This document shows positions 36,800-49,551 of a stretch of DNA of 64,000 nucleotides, piece by piece (position 1 is the stretch's first letter; every line of letters starts with the position of its first letter). The notes under the pieces are model-generated. The model had not been told where the DNA came from. It worked only from the letters and a program-made list of their open reading frames with translations, and did no database searches. The position numbers were made by a program, and so were the translations under genes. The stretch is from Datisca glomerata (lineage: Eukaryota > Streptophyta > Magnoliopsida > Cucurbitales > Datiscaceae), in contig QANY01005768.1 of NCBI GenBank assembly GCA_003255025.1, positions 1,066,805 through 1,130,804 on the forward strand, written 5' to 3'.

Positions 36800-37915
36800 T
36801 TTATAGTAGGTGGGAAATAAATGATTTGAAGTTCCTTTCTGAAACTTTAACTTTACAAAGTGAATGTTGAATTTCTATATGTTTAGTTCTTGCATGCTGC
36901 ACCAGAATGGAAGCGAGGCAAGAGACACTCATACTATTACCCCATATTATAGGGACATCTGAAGTGGAACATGTAGCTCTTGGGGAAGAGACTGCAACCA
37001 TGTAATTTCAGTAGAAGCATTTGTAAGAGCTATGTACTCACTTTATGTGCTGGATTGTGCAACAACATTTTATTTCTTGGAAGATCAAGAAACCAGGTTA
37101 CAGCCTAGAAAAACATCATAACCCCATGTGGATCTTTTAACATCAATATTTATAGCGTAATTTGCATCACTAAATGCCTGTAAACTGAGATTGGAAGAAG
37201 ATTTCAGAAAAATCCATTCATTAATTGTCCCTTTTAGATACCCCAAATCCCTTTTACATGTATGCCAATGAGTTGAAGAAGGGTTTTGAAGGAATCGACT
37301 TAGCTTATTGACCATATAAGCTATGTATGGTCTGGTTACTATCAAATATTGAATAGCACATATAATGCTTCAATGAAGCACCACATCATTGAATGGTTAG
37401 CCAACTTGGCTGAGGCACTCATTGCATTAAAACAATGCTTAGCACCATCCATTTTGATCTCTGAAGTAAATATGAGGTATGTTTTGCCCGAAAAAAGTAA
37501 AAGGAATCAATAGTTCGACAAATTTCAACTTTCAAAAGATAATGCAATGAGTCTAAGTCTTTCAAAGAAAAATTATTATTAAGATACTGCATCAACTTAC
37601 TAATATGTTGAGGATTATTGTCTGTCACTAGGATGTCATCGACATATACAAGTAGAAAGATAATCATACTGAGTTTTGAATATAAAAAATTGAAGTATCG
37701 GATCTGGAAACCCCAGTACAACAAGACATCTTTCAATTTGTAATACAAGCTTCAGGAGCTTGCTTAAGTCCCTATATGTTTTGTTAAGTTTGCATACAAA
37801 ATCAGGATTGACCGAACTGATGAAACTTTCTGGTTGTGTCATGTATACAAGTTCTTGTAAATTTTCATTCCAAAAGGCATTATTATTTCTAATTGTTTTA
37901 TAACCGCTTAAACTT
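36800..37915 (-). pseudogene. Copia reverse transcriptase/RNase H fragment
   Basis: On minus, the fragment starts near 37915 with NAFWNENLQELVYMTQPESF, a conserved RT block. It continues with FVCKLNKTYRDLSK, YVDDILVTDNNPQHISKLMQ (RT active site, about 37640), and an RNase H part with RPYIAYMVNKLSRFLQNPSS (37336-37277) and FSDANYA. Frameshifts and stops separate the blocks. Gag, protease and integrase are absent. The broken edge near 37915 lies within the first unit of the 466-bp tandem array. Confidence 0.85.
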
Positions 37916-39694
37916 CATTTTCCTGAAATGAGTTCTTTTTTAAATTCCCTTTTCAGTTTCCAAATTTCCCTAAACATCGAAACTATACTTCTCAATGTAC
38001 TCATTTTCAATTTTTTATATTTCTCAGTACCACAAACTGAGCCGAACCTAACCATAAATTTACGGTTCAGTCCAGCTCACTTCTTATCTATCAATCAATT
38101 CGGCTCAGTTTCACTTAGAGAAAACCAACATTCATGGTTCAGTTCATCAAAATCCTATAAACCGAGTAGAACCTAACCAATTACACCCCTAGTATCTTTA
38201 ATACATAAGTAAAATAAGGAATTAGGAGATTGATCTGTTTAAGTAATTAGGGTAAGCGAGCTAGGCAACATGCTTCTTCTTTGAGTTGAATATGAACTTT
38301 CAAGTAGTATTTACAAGTTCTTGTAAATTTTCATTCCAAAAGGCATTATTATTTCTAATTGTTTTATAACCGCTTAAACTTCATTTTCCTGAAATGAGTT
38401 CTTTTTTAAATTCCCTTTTCAGTTTCCAAATTTCCCTAAACATCGAAACTATACTTCTCAATGTACTCATTTTCAATTTTTTATATTTCTTAGTACCACA
38501 AACTGAGCCGAACCTAACCATAAATTTACGGTTCAGTCCAGCTCACTTCACATCTATCAATCAATCCGGCTCAGTTTCACTTAGAGAAAACCAACATTCA
38601 TGGTTCAGTTCATCAAAATCCTATAAACCGAGTAGAACCTAACCAATTACACCCCTAGTATCTTTAATACATAAGTAAAATAGGGAATTAGGAGATTGAT
38701 CTGTTTAAGTAATTAGGGTAAGCGAGCTAGGCAACACGCTTCTTCTTTGAGTTGAATATGAACTTTCAAGTAGTATTTATAAGTTCTTGTAAATTTTCAT
38801 TCCAAAAGGCATTATTATTTCTAATTGTTTTATAACCGCTTAAACTTCATTTTCTTGAAATGAGTTCTTTTTTAAATTTCCTTTTCAGTTTCCAAATTTC
38901 CCTAAACATCGAAACCATACTTCTCAATGTACTCATTTTCAATTTTTTATATTTCTTAGTACCACAAACTGAGCCGAACCTAACCATAAATTTACGGTTC
39001 AGTCCAGCTCACTTCTCATCTATCAATCAATCCGGCTCAGTTTCACTTAGAGAAAACCAACATTCATGGTTCAGTTCATCAAAATCCTATAAACCGAGTA
39101 GAACCTAACCAATTACACCCCTAGTATCTTTAATACATAAGTAAAATAGGGAATTAGGAGATTGATCTGTTTAAGTAATTAGGGTAAGTGAGCTAGGCAA
39201 CACGCTTCTTCTTTGAGTTGAATATGAACTTTCAAGTAGTATTTACAAGTTCTTGTAAATTTTCATTCCAAAAGGCATCTATATTTCTAATTGTTTTATA
39301 ACCGCTTAAACTTCATTTTCCTGAAATGAGTTCTTTTTTAAATTTCCTTTTCAGTTTCCAAATTTCCCTAAACATTGAAACTACACTTCTCAATGTACTC
39401 GTTTTCAATTTTTTATATTTCTTAGTACCACAAACTAAGCCGAACCTAACCATAAATTTACGGTTCAGTCCAGCTTACTTCTCATCTATCAATCAATCCA
39501 GTTCAGTTTCACTTAGAGAAAAACAACATTCATGGTTCAGTTCATCAAAATCCTATAAACCGAGTAGAACCTAACCAATTACACCCCTAGTATCTTTAAT
39601 ACATAAGTAAAATAGGGAATTAGGAGATTGATCTGTTTAACTAATTAGGGTAAACGAGCTAGGCAACATGCTTCTTCTTTGAGTTGAATATAAA
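37846..39694. repeat. 466-bp tandem array, about 4 copies
   Basis: Units start at 37846, 38312, 38778 and 39244 with an exact 466-bp period. Homology ends near 39694. Copies differ by few substitutions. The first 55-70 bp of each unit are the edge of the copia RT fragment and the rest is flanking DNA, so the array formed after the copia fragment was in place. An 82-codon open frame (from 37928, 38394, 38860 and 39326) is open in all four copies but resembles no known protein. Confidence 0.95.
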
Positions 39695-40184
39695 CAAGTA
39701 AGTAAACTAGCTAGTCACATTCTCAGCAACTTGGTACTCATATTTCACTTACAACTATATAAGACATTCAAGGGCTATGTAATTGTTGTTATAACGCATT
39801 TTTCTTAATTCATATGGTTATGGGAGAGCCTTCTTTCCACTTTTGAGCCTGGCGGCAAACAAGTGAATGGGATCCTGCCCTCCATCAGTCTCTGTGTGTG
39901 AGATTTGCTCCTTATAGCTCTATACTGCTGCTGACCACTTTCGCTCATCAACCATATCTATCAACTCATTCTTTGGAAGTTAAGAACGTGACTCGATGAC
40001 ACCTTTTTAGATTTCAGGCGAATTAGTGTTTGATGAACAAAAGACAAAATAAAATTGATTTATTCTATTTTTAATCATGTCTAAGGATTGAAAATAGCTA
40101 TAGACACCACGATTCCAAAGAAAATGAACAATACAAGAGAAAAGATCTTTCATACCAGGTTTTGGGACATTTTAAACCAAGCAA
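39695..40184. other. Intergenic DNA
   Basis: No coding region recognised. Short runs such as GGTTATGGGAGAGCCTTC are more GC-rich than their surroundings, without a usable frame. Confidence 0.45.
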
Positions 40185-40316
40185 ATCAATAAAAATTAAA
40201 CTTAAAATCTATCATTACAATCTCTGAATCAATAAAAATCAAACTTAAAATCTACAATTACAAACCCTAAATCAGTAAAAATCAAACTTAAAATCCACAA
40301 TTAAAAATCCTAAATT
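40185..40316. repeat. 43-bp tandem repeat, three copies
   Basis: Units start at 40185, 40228 and 40271, each of the form ATCAATAAAAATCAAACTTA. A partial fourth unit ends at the LTR at 40327. The far flank after 52897 (CAAACCCTAATCAAAAG) looks like a further diverged unit, so the retroelement landed in this array. Confidence 0.8.
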
Positions 40317-40326
40317 AGTAGAAAAA

Positions 40327-40828
40327 TGTTAGATCTTTAATCTCACGTTGGGCTTATATGTGTTGCAGACTGTCAAATAAGGTTAAGCCAAATTAAAAGT
40401 GATATGTTAAGGTTTGAATAATTTGGGCTTTAATGTATCTGATAGGATGGGGGTTTTTGATGTGTAGAGATTTAAGGGTAATTTCTATTTTTATGATGAG
40501 TTAAAATAGAAGTACCAAAAGATAACAGATATATTATATATATAGTGGTCATTATATGGTCCCCAGATCACATGATTAAGGGAAGCATTGATCTATTCTC
40601 TCTAACATCCCATCGTTAGGGAGAAATCATAAAGAAGTAATAAAAAAGACTCTCTTTTAGAGAATCGTGTAGATTAGGAAGGTCAACCACTCGACTTTAT
40701 AAAATGATCTATCATCATAGATTGAGGTACGCTTCCGCGTAATTCGTTATTTGATTCTTGATGTTTTGAATATGAGTTATTAGGATTTTAAGAAACTATT
40801 TATATCGATAAATGATTTCTCTCTAACA
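40327..40828 (+). repeat. 5' LTR (502 bp)
   Basis: Starts TGTTAGATCTTTAATCTC and ends CTCTCTAACA. It shares long stretches with 51240-52897, for example AAAAGTGATATGTTAA and CCCCAGATCAC against CCCCAGGTCAC. It is followed by a degenerate primer site. Confidence 0.88.
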
Positions 40829-40830
40829 AG

Positions 40831-40842
40831 TGGTACCAAAAC
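40831..40842 (+). other. Degenerate tRNA-Met primer-binding site
   Basis: TGGTACCAAAAC stands two bases after the 5' LTR, where copia elements usually have TGGTATCAGAGC. Confidence 0.6.
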
Positions 40843-42569
40843 CTTTTCATGTTAAATTATTGAGAATCTTAGATCCAAGATTATATATATCTATGTATAT
40901 ATTTGGGTGTTCTTGAATTTTTAAATGTAATTTTTATAGGATAATTATTGAATTAGAGAACATAAACATTTGGGTATTTGAATGGTCCATGATTGTATCT
41001 AACCTGTGGACTTCTTCCCACAACAATTGCTTAAAAAAATTACAAAAGGGCAATATATGGGTTGCGGGCCAAAGACCCGCAACAATAAGGAAGTTGCAGG
41101 CTTTAACCCGCATCAAATAACGAGGCATTTTATCATAAATTGTAGCATCTAATCATTTTAGTATGGTGCTATAATTTTTTAGTCATTTTTAAAAATAATT
41201 AAGTTAATAACTAAGTTTGTTTTACCCATCTTTATATTCTCACTCCAACATTCTGTAATACAATATTAATATATTTATTATATATTAAATAAATAGTTAA
41301 AAATAATCATGTATCATCGATAAATAATCTTTAGATTTTTAAAATTCTAACGTTCTTTATCAAATTTCAAAAAAAAAACTCTATAGATTTTCTTATCTAA
41401 ACAAATGAAATTGTGAAACTAAAAATATCGAAAACTGGTAAGACAAAAAATATGTACATGAAATATATAAAAAATGTGATTAGCACTAATAATATAAAAA
41501 AAGAACTGTAAAAATGACCCATTTTCTAGCTCAAAAATGTCCAGAAAAGTTTTTAACTCCAAAAACAACCGAATATATGGTAAATAAATTTTTTACTACT
41601 GTGTAATTTTAGTAAATAATATATTTACCACGGTTCTTATTCAGCCATTTCCTAGCTCAAGTTGCAAATATGTGTATACTAATCAAATAAATAAATATAA
41701 ATTTGGAGCACATATATTGTAAATTTTTTTGGCAGTATATTTATATACTTTTGTTTAGATAAATAAATAAATATATTTATATGGATTCCAATAATGATAT
41801 ACATAAAGAATGTCATAACTATGAATATATAATAATTATTTTAGTAAATTCATCAGATAATTCATCATTATTTTGGTAATAGTTATTTACATAAATTAAA
41901 ATAAAATTGATAAAATGATTATTAACAATAATATTAATAGTATCAATTTATACATATTGGTTGTGTTACGAGAATAATAAAAATATACATTAATATTTAA
42001 AAATATCTAATCTTACTGTTTGTGTAGAAATATTAGGAAAAACTTATTTTTTATAATTAAATGGGTATATATGAAAATAATTAAAATGTTTGTTATTTAT
42101 AATTAAAAATAATAATTCAATCCTTAATTTTTAAGTAACTTAAAATGGACAAATAAGTGTTCGATATGTTCAAAAATCATTTATTGTTCGATATGTTCGT
42201 ATCATCAGTATTTGATTACTACTCCAAGACATCTCTGAATTAGATATTCATAGGTTAGAATCCATCGATGAAGATTCCATAATTAATGAATCTTCAAATA
42301 TTAATAATATTGAAGAAACATTATAGAATTTAAAAACCAATGAATCATCTTATTCTGGTATGATTGATAATCAAAATAATTGTTCAGAATTCAAAAACCT
42401 TAAGTTAAAACTTTGGACGAAGTGAAAATATTAATAGAGTGCATGATGTCTTGAGATGGGGTTTATATTTATTTGAATTTATTATTGTTTCGGGACTTAT
42501 GTGAGCTTTTTTTGTTTGTTACTTGTTCTCTTTCAAGCTATTGTTTCTACTAATATTATTGCCAGCATC
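40843..42569. other. AT-rich leader between the LTR and gag
   Basis: No domain recognised. A GTTGCGGG/CCCGCAAC hairpin lies at 41061-41083. A short Ser/Asn/Glu-rich open stretch near 42230-42420 contains one stop and is unidentified. Confidence 0.45.
41061..41083. repeat. Short perfect hairpin
   Basis: Eight-base arms GTTGCGGG and CCCGCAAC separated by seven bases. It is notably GC-rich in AT-rich surroundings. A further GC-rich repeat of its arm, AACCCGCA, follows near 41106. Confidence 0.7.
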
Positions 42570-44100
42570 AAGTAAATAAAGTACTAAATGGCTCAAACTT
42601 CAAATCCTAAAAAAGGAACCTTTTGATAGTTCTTGAAGTTATGTATTTCGACATTGCGTTAAGAACTGATTCTCCTTCACATTTTATGGATGAGAGTACT
42701 TCTGATGACAAGAGGATCTAGAAAGGTGTGAGAAAAAAAATCACATGTGTATGATAATCATGAAGAAGACCATTCTGGATGCATTCATGGGTACTATATC
42801 TGAAAAGATTATTACGGCTAAGGATTTCCTTGCGGATAATAAAATTAGGGTTGTCAAGAACGAAAAGGCAAAAATTGCTACGCTCTTGGCATATCTAATT
42901 TCAATGAGGTATAAGGGTAAACAAAACATCAGAGAGTACATCATGTAAATGTCTCATCTTGCTTCAAGGTCGAAAGTAATTAAGCTCAAACTCTCTGAAG
43001 ACTTTCTTATGCATCTGGTTTTGATATCCCTTCCAGCGCAGTTCAACCAGTTTAAGGTGAGCTACAACTGTCACAAAAAGACTTGATCTCTGAATGAGCT
43101 TATCTCACATTGTGTTCAGGAAAAGGTAAGGGTGAAGCAAGATAAGATAGAGAGTGCATACCTGGCCTCAACCTCTAAGGATAAGGGCAAGGGAAAGAAA
43201 AAGAAGGAAAGGACAAGTTACAGATAGAACACCACACAAGAAACGACAAAAGAAACTGATTGATCTAGAAGCTACTGGTTGTTATTTCTGTGGAGCTGAA
43301 GGGAATAGGAATAAGAAATGCACCAACTATCATGCTTGGCGTGCTAAGAAATGTATGCTTCTTAATGTTGTTTATTCTAAGATTAATTTAAGTTTGGTTT
43401 CTAGACACACGTGGTGGATTTTGATGCAACAATTCACATTAGTGTGTTTATGTAAGGTTGCCTGAGTTTCTGAAAAGCACATGATGTTGAAAGATACATC
43501 TACGTGGGTAATGGAAAAACAGTTGAAGTTGAGACAATAGAGAAACTTATATTATTATTAAAGACTAAATTTTATTTAGATCTTGATGAATCATTTATTG
43601 TATTGTCTTTTAGAGAGAAATTGATTTCTGTCTCTGCTTTGGCAAGCTGATTATGTTTTTTCGTTTAGAGATGGAGAATTTGATTTGTTTCGTGATTCAA
43701 ATTTGGTTGGTTTTGGTTCTTTATCAAGTTATGATAGTATTTATTTACTTGATACAATTGCTTCATTTAATGAATCCCTGCAATTAAGTACACGAGGTAC
43801 TAAAAGAAAATCAATCAATGAGAATTCGGTTGTGTTATGGCATAAAAGATTAAGTCATATCTCCGGACGGAGAATAGAGAGACAAATTCTCGATCTTTTA
43901 GATTTCACTGACTTTGATGTTTGTGTCAATTGTATGAAGGGTAGACAAACCAGTATAAGTAGATTTGAAGTCGACAAGACTCAAGAAGTCTTAGAACTTA
44001 TGCATACAAATATTTGTGGGCCATTACTTTCAGTTTCTTTGAATGGCCAATAATAATTTATAACATTCGTATACGATTTTTCTAGATATGACTACATATA
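42570..44100 (+). pseudogene. Copia gag to pre-integrase region, decayed and truncated
   Basis: Gag starts at about 42587 (MAQTSNPKKG) and includes ATLLAYLISMRYKGKQNIRE and SLNELISHCVQEKVRVKQDK. A CCHC-like knuckle follows (CYFCGAEGNRNKKC, about 43280). The pre-integrase block is VLWHKRLSHISGRRIERQ (about 43833), then CVNCMKGRQTSISRF and ELMHTNICGP (about 43995). The integrase start FITFVYDFSRYDYIYLV is visible to about 44105 and then breaks off where Gypsy-like sequence begins. The rest of pol is absent here. Confidence 0.8.
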
Positions 44101-44105
44101 TCTTG

Positions 44106-45385
44106 TAATGGGTGTTTTCTCAACCACCAATGACGCAGTGACACATGTTGCAACATACTTAGAAGCTCCTAACGAAGGGAAGTCTTTAAAGCAAGGGAGC
44201 GACCTCACCTTGTCCGTCTTGAGGAAGTTCGGGTGGCATAGACCCGAGCATATACTATAGGAGTCGGACTCATGAAGTGAGCTTGGACACAACCACGAGT
44301 GTAGTGCCATTGTCACCTAACGAAAGTAGCACCCAACATGTCTCATCGCCACGACAGGGTGTTAAGATAGCCCCCTTCTGGTCATTCCATAGCCACATAA
44401 ACGATTAATGCCTATCGAATTTATGTCAAAAGTCATCTCCTCTCCATCCAATTCACGCCAATCAGGATAGACACCGTTCCTTGTGAAGATTCCCCAACAC
44501 GCTTTCAATAGATTTATTCGACACACATCCACTCGCCCGAAGATTCAGGTATAAATACATATGTACGAAGAGGTAGGCCTTTTTCTCCCTAAGAAAAACA
44601 TTCAACAATTCTATGAGGATACTAACTTAGGGATCAGAAGCCCTTAGGTGAGGGACCCCCCTCCCCCATGCTCTATGGGTTCATTGTATGTGTTTTGCAA
44701 ATATCAAGATGCGGAGGAACATTACTTTGATGGGAGATCACATGAGGAACCACCATTAAAAGGCTTTGGAATCAACAAGTTTTGAGGAACATCATTATGA
44801 GGGGAGATTGCAAGGAAAATTACTATAGAAGATTTCGTCATCAACAGTTGGCGCTGTCTATGGAGAACGACCGTAAAATCATTCCTATTCAAAGCACCGG
44901 GATCATATTCTCTCCCGAGAGGAGGGTATGGGTCCTATATCCTACGTTGGTGAAGTCCAGGACGAGAGAGAGAGACATTCACCCTCATTCTCATCGAAAG
45001 AAGTACCCCATGTCATTGTGGCGACTGCGCGGCGGAAGAGGAAGAGTATGGTGGCGGCGTTCAAAGCGACCAGGAAGGGGAGGGATAGATCAACAGTTTA
45101 GAGAATAAGACATCTCGACAAAATATAAGGAGCAGTAACTAGGGAAATATGAGGCCATACCACCTACAGTCCTCCACTTCAGTTTCCTCCCAGTAGAAGA
45201 GGAAGGGTGGAAACTCTGGAAAATGGAGAGCTTGATCACCTTCGGAGGCATATTTTAATGTACGCTCATTAAATCACGAGGTTAGTGGAGATTTCAGGAC
45301 ACTCCCATCCCGATGGAGGCATCAAGGCCGGAAGGTACGCATTTAATATTTTGAAACAGCTCTCTATTGGGGGTAATACCCTCAA
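44106..45385 (+). mobile_element. Gypsy-type 5' fragment (LTR end, primer site, start of gag)
   Basis: A sequence less AT-rich than its surroundings interrupts the copia integrase. At 44848 TTGGCGCTGTCTATGG closely resembles TTGGCGCCGTCTGTGG, the sequence that follows the 5' LTR in many plant Gypsy elements. It is preceded by TCATCAACA, a plausible LTR end. A TATA-like ATAAATACAT lies at 44552-44561. An open frame (from 44860, MENDRKIIPIQSTG) may be the start of gag but is not recognisable further. The LTR start and any 3' half were not found. Confidence 0.55.
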
Positions 45386-47612
45386 AGCATGTGTATTGAC
45401 ATTTTAATATGAAATTTAATGGAATCCCATTTTTTATAATTGTTCTTTTAAATTATTGTTGAATAATTTATATAAATATCTGAAAATTTCATATTCATTA
45501 ATGAGACTATGATTTTATATTTAGTACCAAAGAATTAACGTCATAAATAATGAATAAAATTGTCAGCAACGTATTATAGTATATAATATTTCATAAATGG
45601 TTGTTAGTATGGTTTACTAAGCATTATGAATGCATGTGATCTAGATCCGAATCATTGATGTGGATATACATATTAGTGAATGTACTTTATATAATAAGAT
45701 TATATATGACATGATCGATTTAATACACATCAATCTGATGATCATATGTAGATCAGTATGAATCCTGAGTAGTCATGAACTCCTATACATGTTTATAGGA
45801 CCTTTTAATTCACTCGTTAAGGTTTGTTTGTAAAATACTTTAGTGACTTTTGTTTTGAAAATTCAGTGATGTGGATGGCTAGGAACATGATCTTACAAAA
45901 TTTAAAATCTAAATTTTTTTAACAGATCGTATATTGGTTCTCTTAAGTGTTGATTATGGAACTAAATGGTTATTGAGCTCAAATTTATAATACGATTATA
46001 AATTAATCATTCACTAATGAATTAATGGTACTTAAGGATCAAGAGGTAGTTATAAAGGTAAAACAGTAATTTTGATCACTTCTAATCTGCGAACCAATAA
46101 TTGGAAGACATAACTATATGAAATGATTATTTCAATTGACTACATGAAAATACTATGTAAATACATTCTATAATCTTTAAGAGTACAATTTCATATTTAT
46201 AGTAGAGTAATAATAGAACTAATAAATAAGATTATTTAATTAAAGAGTTTAATTAATTATATAATTTATGAGAGCTTAAGATTATAGGTTCATGGTCTCC
46301 AAGTCACCTCTGTACTACCTAGTTTAGAGTGTGAATATTTCAAAACATGAGAAAATGACTGACTTGCAAAACAAATTTTTATTCTGGAGCAAGTACATAA
46401 TTATGAGGTAATTATGTGTGATTAATTAATTAATAACTAATTAATTAAATTATTTATATATAAATTTTGAAAATTACACACACACACACATATTGTATAT
46501 ATATATTAATTATTATATCAATTAGTTTTTTAATTATCAATAAGTGAGACAGGATATCTAATTTGTGAAATTAGATAATTATAAATTATTATTAAATAAT
46601 AATTTGAATCAACTAAATCTGTTATTTGTAAATTACTGATAAGTTAATTGATATGGATAATTAGATATGTTAATTTTGAACTACTGATATCTAGATATTT
46701 ATCAGATTAAAATAAATATTTAATTCGCAGTAATTGTCACATGTCAATCACTGATTGAGAATCAAAGATTGACATGAACTACTGTAGTGCCACGTGGTAC
46801 TACAGTGTGGGGGTACAATACTGTAGTACCACACGACACTATAGTAGTGGTGGTGCAATATTGTAGTGTCACACGGCACTACAGTAGTTCCTCGCACACA
46901 GTGTCATGAGGCACTGTGATAGCTAACGACACAGTACTGTGTGACACTGCAGTTGTGCACAAATTCTAGTGGGTCTCGCTGCAATGCTAATTTTAAAATT
47001 AAATGTTAGTTTTAATTTATCCCTAAAAATACGATATGCCATTACCTAAAAAATATATAGATATTATTCTATTGGACTCAGTGTTGATTAAGAGTTGAGA
47101 ACACAATCGTATCAGAGTGATTTTCTCTGTGATTAAAAGTTAATCAAAAACTCTGAATGAGTCATCATCTTATTCTCAAAGAGGATTGCCTCACTAAATT
47201 AATAATTTTCAGTAAATCTCTAGATCTCATGTGTTGAGTAAATTTAGAGACAGAAAAAACGTCTTTGAATTACTTTACATGCCCATACACGTCCTAGTGT
47301 GTTTGAGGATTGATTTGGAAGATCTTGGTGTGGATCTCGAAGTCCGTTGTTTGTAGGAACGCATGATCGTTGGTTTGCGAGGGCGATTGATATAGACTAC
47401 AAGAGTTATATGATTCATATACATGTATGTCTTAGATTTGATATATAAATATATAATAGATCCTGATTGAAAATAGTTTTTTAATAAAAAAATTTTAGAA
47501 ACCGTTGCATCGCGCGTATTTTCTTTTATCGAAAAAGATTCATTTTTAATAAAAAAAAAATTAAAAAAAGCCACCACGCTTCCACCGTGGGAGCGTCACG
47601 TTTTTCAATAAT
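45386..47612 (+). repeat. Putative long LTR of a second copia element
   Basis: Begins near TGTATTGACATTTTAATATG and ends CACGTTTTTCAATA just before a primer site. It contains a palindrome-rich segment (46741-46970). No second copy is present downstream, so the left boundary is inferred and the length of about 2.2 kb may include other insertions. Confidence 0.5.
46741..46970. repeat. Palindrome-rich segment inside the LTR
   Basis: A perfect 9-base stem (ATGTCAATC at 46741-46749 with GATTGACAT at 46767-46775) is followed by three units of about 41 bp. Each unit contains an inverted repeat built on CTGTAGT and ACTACAG; the first (46782-46805) is a nearly perfect palindrome centred on CACGTG. 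Similar motifs (CACAGTGTCATG, CACTGTG) continue to about 46965. Confidence 0.85.
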
Positions 47613-47624
47613 TGGTATTAGAGC
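47613..47624 (+). other. tRNA-Met primer-binding site of the second copia
   Basis: TGGTATTAGAGC differs by one base from the canonical plant copia primer site TGGTATCAGAGC. Confidence 0.8.
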
Positions 47625-49551
47625 GATCATTATATATTTATATACTAAATACTATGTGAGTGTTCTTGCATTGTTATAATATATTTTGATTTATGTGAAT
47701 CAATGATGATTTGTTTTTTGAATGTATGGTTAAATAATAGATCGTTAATTGTATAGTGATTATTGAGTTATGCATTATTCTTTAATTTTTTCTTAAATCT
47801 TGTGTAAGTCGATTTGAAGCGTATAAATTTTTGTAATTTTATTTTCAATATTATATTATAATTGGTCCGGTCGTGAGAAGACGAAGAACACGCTAGACGA
47901 ACAAGGAGAAAAAAGCAAAAATATGAATTCCTAGGGAATACCGGTACTAGTAACGTCGCTGGAAAAATCAGCTCCAGTGGTGATCCCGCCAGAAAATTGT
48001 CATTAGCTACCGACGTAGACGACGGCCGGTGGTCGATGGATGTCTAGCAGCGGTGATGGGTGGCGGTGGGTGAGTCTTATCATTGCTGGCAATTGTTGTC
48101 ACATTTAGAAAAGTTTTACAGAAAGCCTGATACCAACTTACCCTATCACTGTAGAGTTTTATGATAAACCTAACTCTATCTATTATCTTTTAAATTTTGA
48201 AATTAATTTTTTATTTTTTATTTTATGAAAATTATAGATTAATTAATTGATTGGCTTGACCCTAGTTTGACTAAGTCATTGTTTATTGACAAAGTCAAAT
48301 TCAATAATTTTAAAAGATAATTGTAGAAATTATTTAATTAAAAAAATAGTTTTTACTACTAAAAAGGTTTTGTTCGAAGCTTGAAGATTTGAAGATGCAC
48401 ATCAAGTAGAGAAGTGGATATTTTAAAAATATGTAATCTTGAAGTCCTCTTTGTAATTTTATTTCTTTATTTTAATGGTTGTAATTTAGAAATACCCAAT
48501 AGTCACTCGGTCCATTATTATATAATTTAATTGTTAAATAAATGTTTATTGATATGAATGATAACATGACCATGCATTAGTCGATCACATGTCATACATG
48601 AAACCACACACAATTTTATTTAATCATGCATCTCATCAGAAGAAACATGATTTATTAGGATTGTCCTAATATGTTTATATGAATTATTTTGATAAATCAA
48701 TTGCATGTAAACTTCTAGGTTTTGATTAGTTAAAACTTGGTACTCACACCACTGTAAAGGCTATAGTAACTTTTATGATAACCAACTTTAGTAAATGATG
48801 TTTATTAAGCTTTAATAAATGTAATTAATTAGTTAATCTAAGTTCACTTAAATATGACTTGGCTCTTTAGAAGGTTAAATAAACTTAGACCAATTAGATT
48901 GGATTAACTGTTAATTAGACATTCATGGAGTTATTATTTTTACTAGTAATTAATTTAGAATTAAATGATTAGTTAAAATAGAAGCACATTATCCTAAACT
49001 AGTGAGTGAGAGAAGGTTGGCATGTCAATATAACCTACGGTCTCCATTATTGGTACAACACTGTAAGGTACAATGAGGGCCTCGAGATGGTTTTGTTTTC
49101 ATCCCCTTAAGTAAGGTTTCAAATTGTATCAATACCAAGGTTGGAAGATAAGATTAAGTGATGTAGTTTAGTTTTGACCGACCCTAAGACAACATATTCT
49201 AAATCAAATCATGTAATCTGAAATAATGGGTTACACTCACAAAGTCATAATTAAACTTTCATATGGATAATTGTGACTTGACCGAATAAACGATACCTTA
49301 TTGTTAAAAGAGAAAATATGATATATTTTAAGTTTTAATTAATAAGGGTAGGAATGTCTCATAGACAGTTTAAGATTAATTTGACTGACCCTAAGGCGGC
49401 ACATTAATTGTTAGGTTCTCTTATCATGGATTAGTAAATGATAAATTTATATGTTTAATATGTTACATTCATGCATCACGTTTACTTTTTGAATTTTAGA
49501 TATTTATTTCAATTATATTGAACTATCTATATTTTATTTTTCAGATATTAT
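47625..49551. other. Leader of the second copia
   Basis: No coding region. A GC-rich patch (about 47930-48110) with GACGGCCGGTGG and GGTGGCGGTGGG lies in otherwise AT-rich DNA, as in the untranslated leaders of related elements. Confidence 0.5.

Noticed and set aside
37928..39574. Four 82-codon open frames as real genes
   Set aside because: They recur only because the 466-bp unit is tandemly copied; no family resemblance and no separate start context. Kept only as a remark on the array.
42230..42420. Ser/Asn/Glu-rich stretch possibly from a pararetrovirus or other gene
   Set aside because: Too short and interrupted; no diagnostic motif of any viral or cellular family could be seen.
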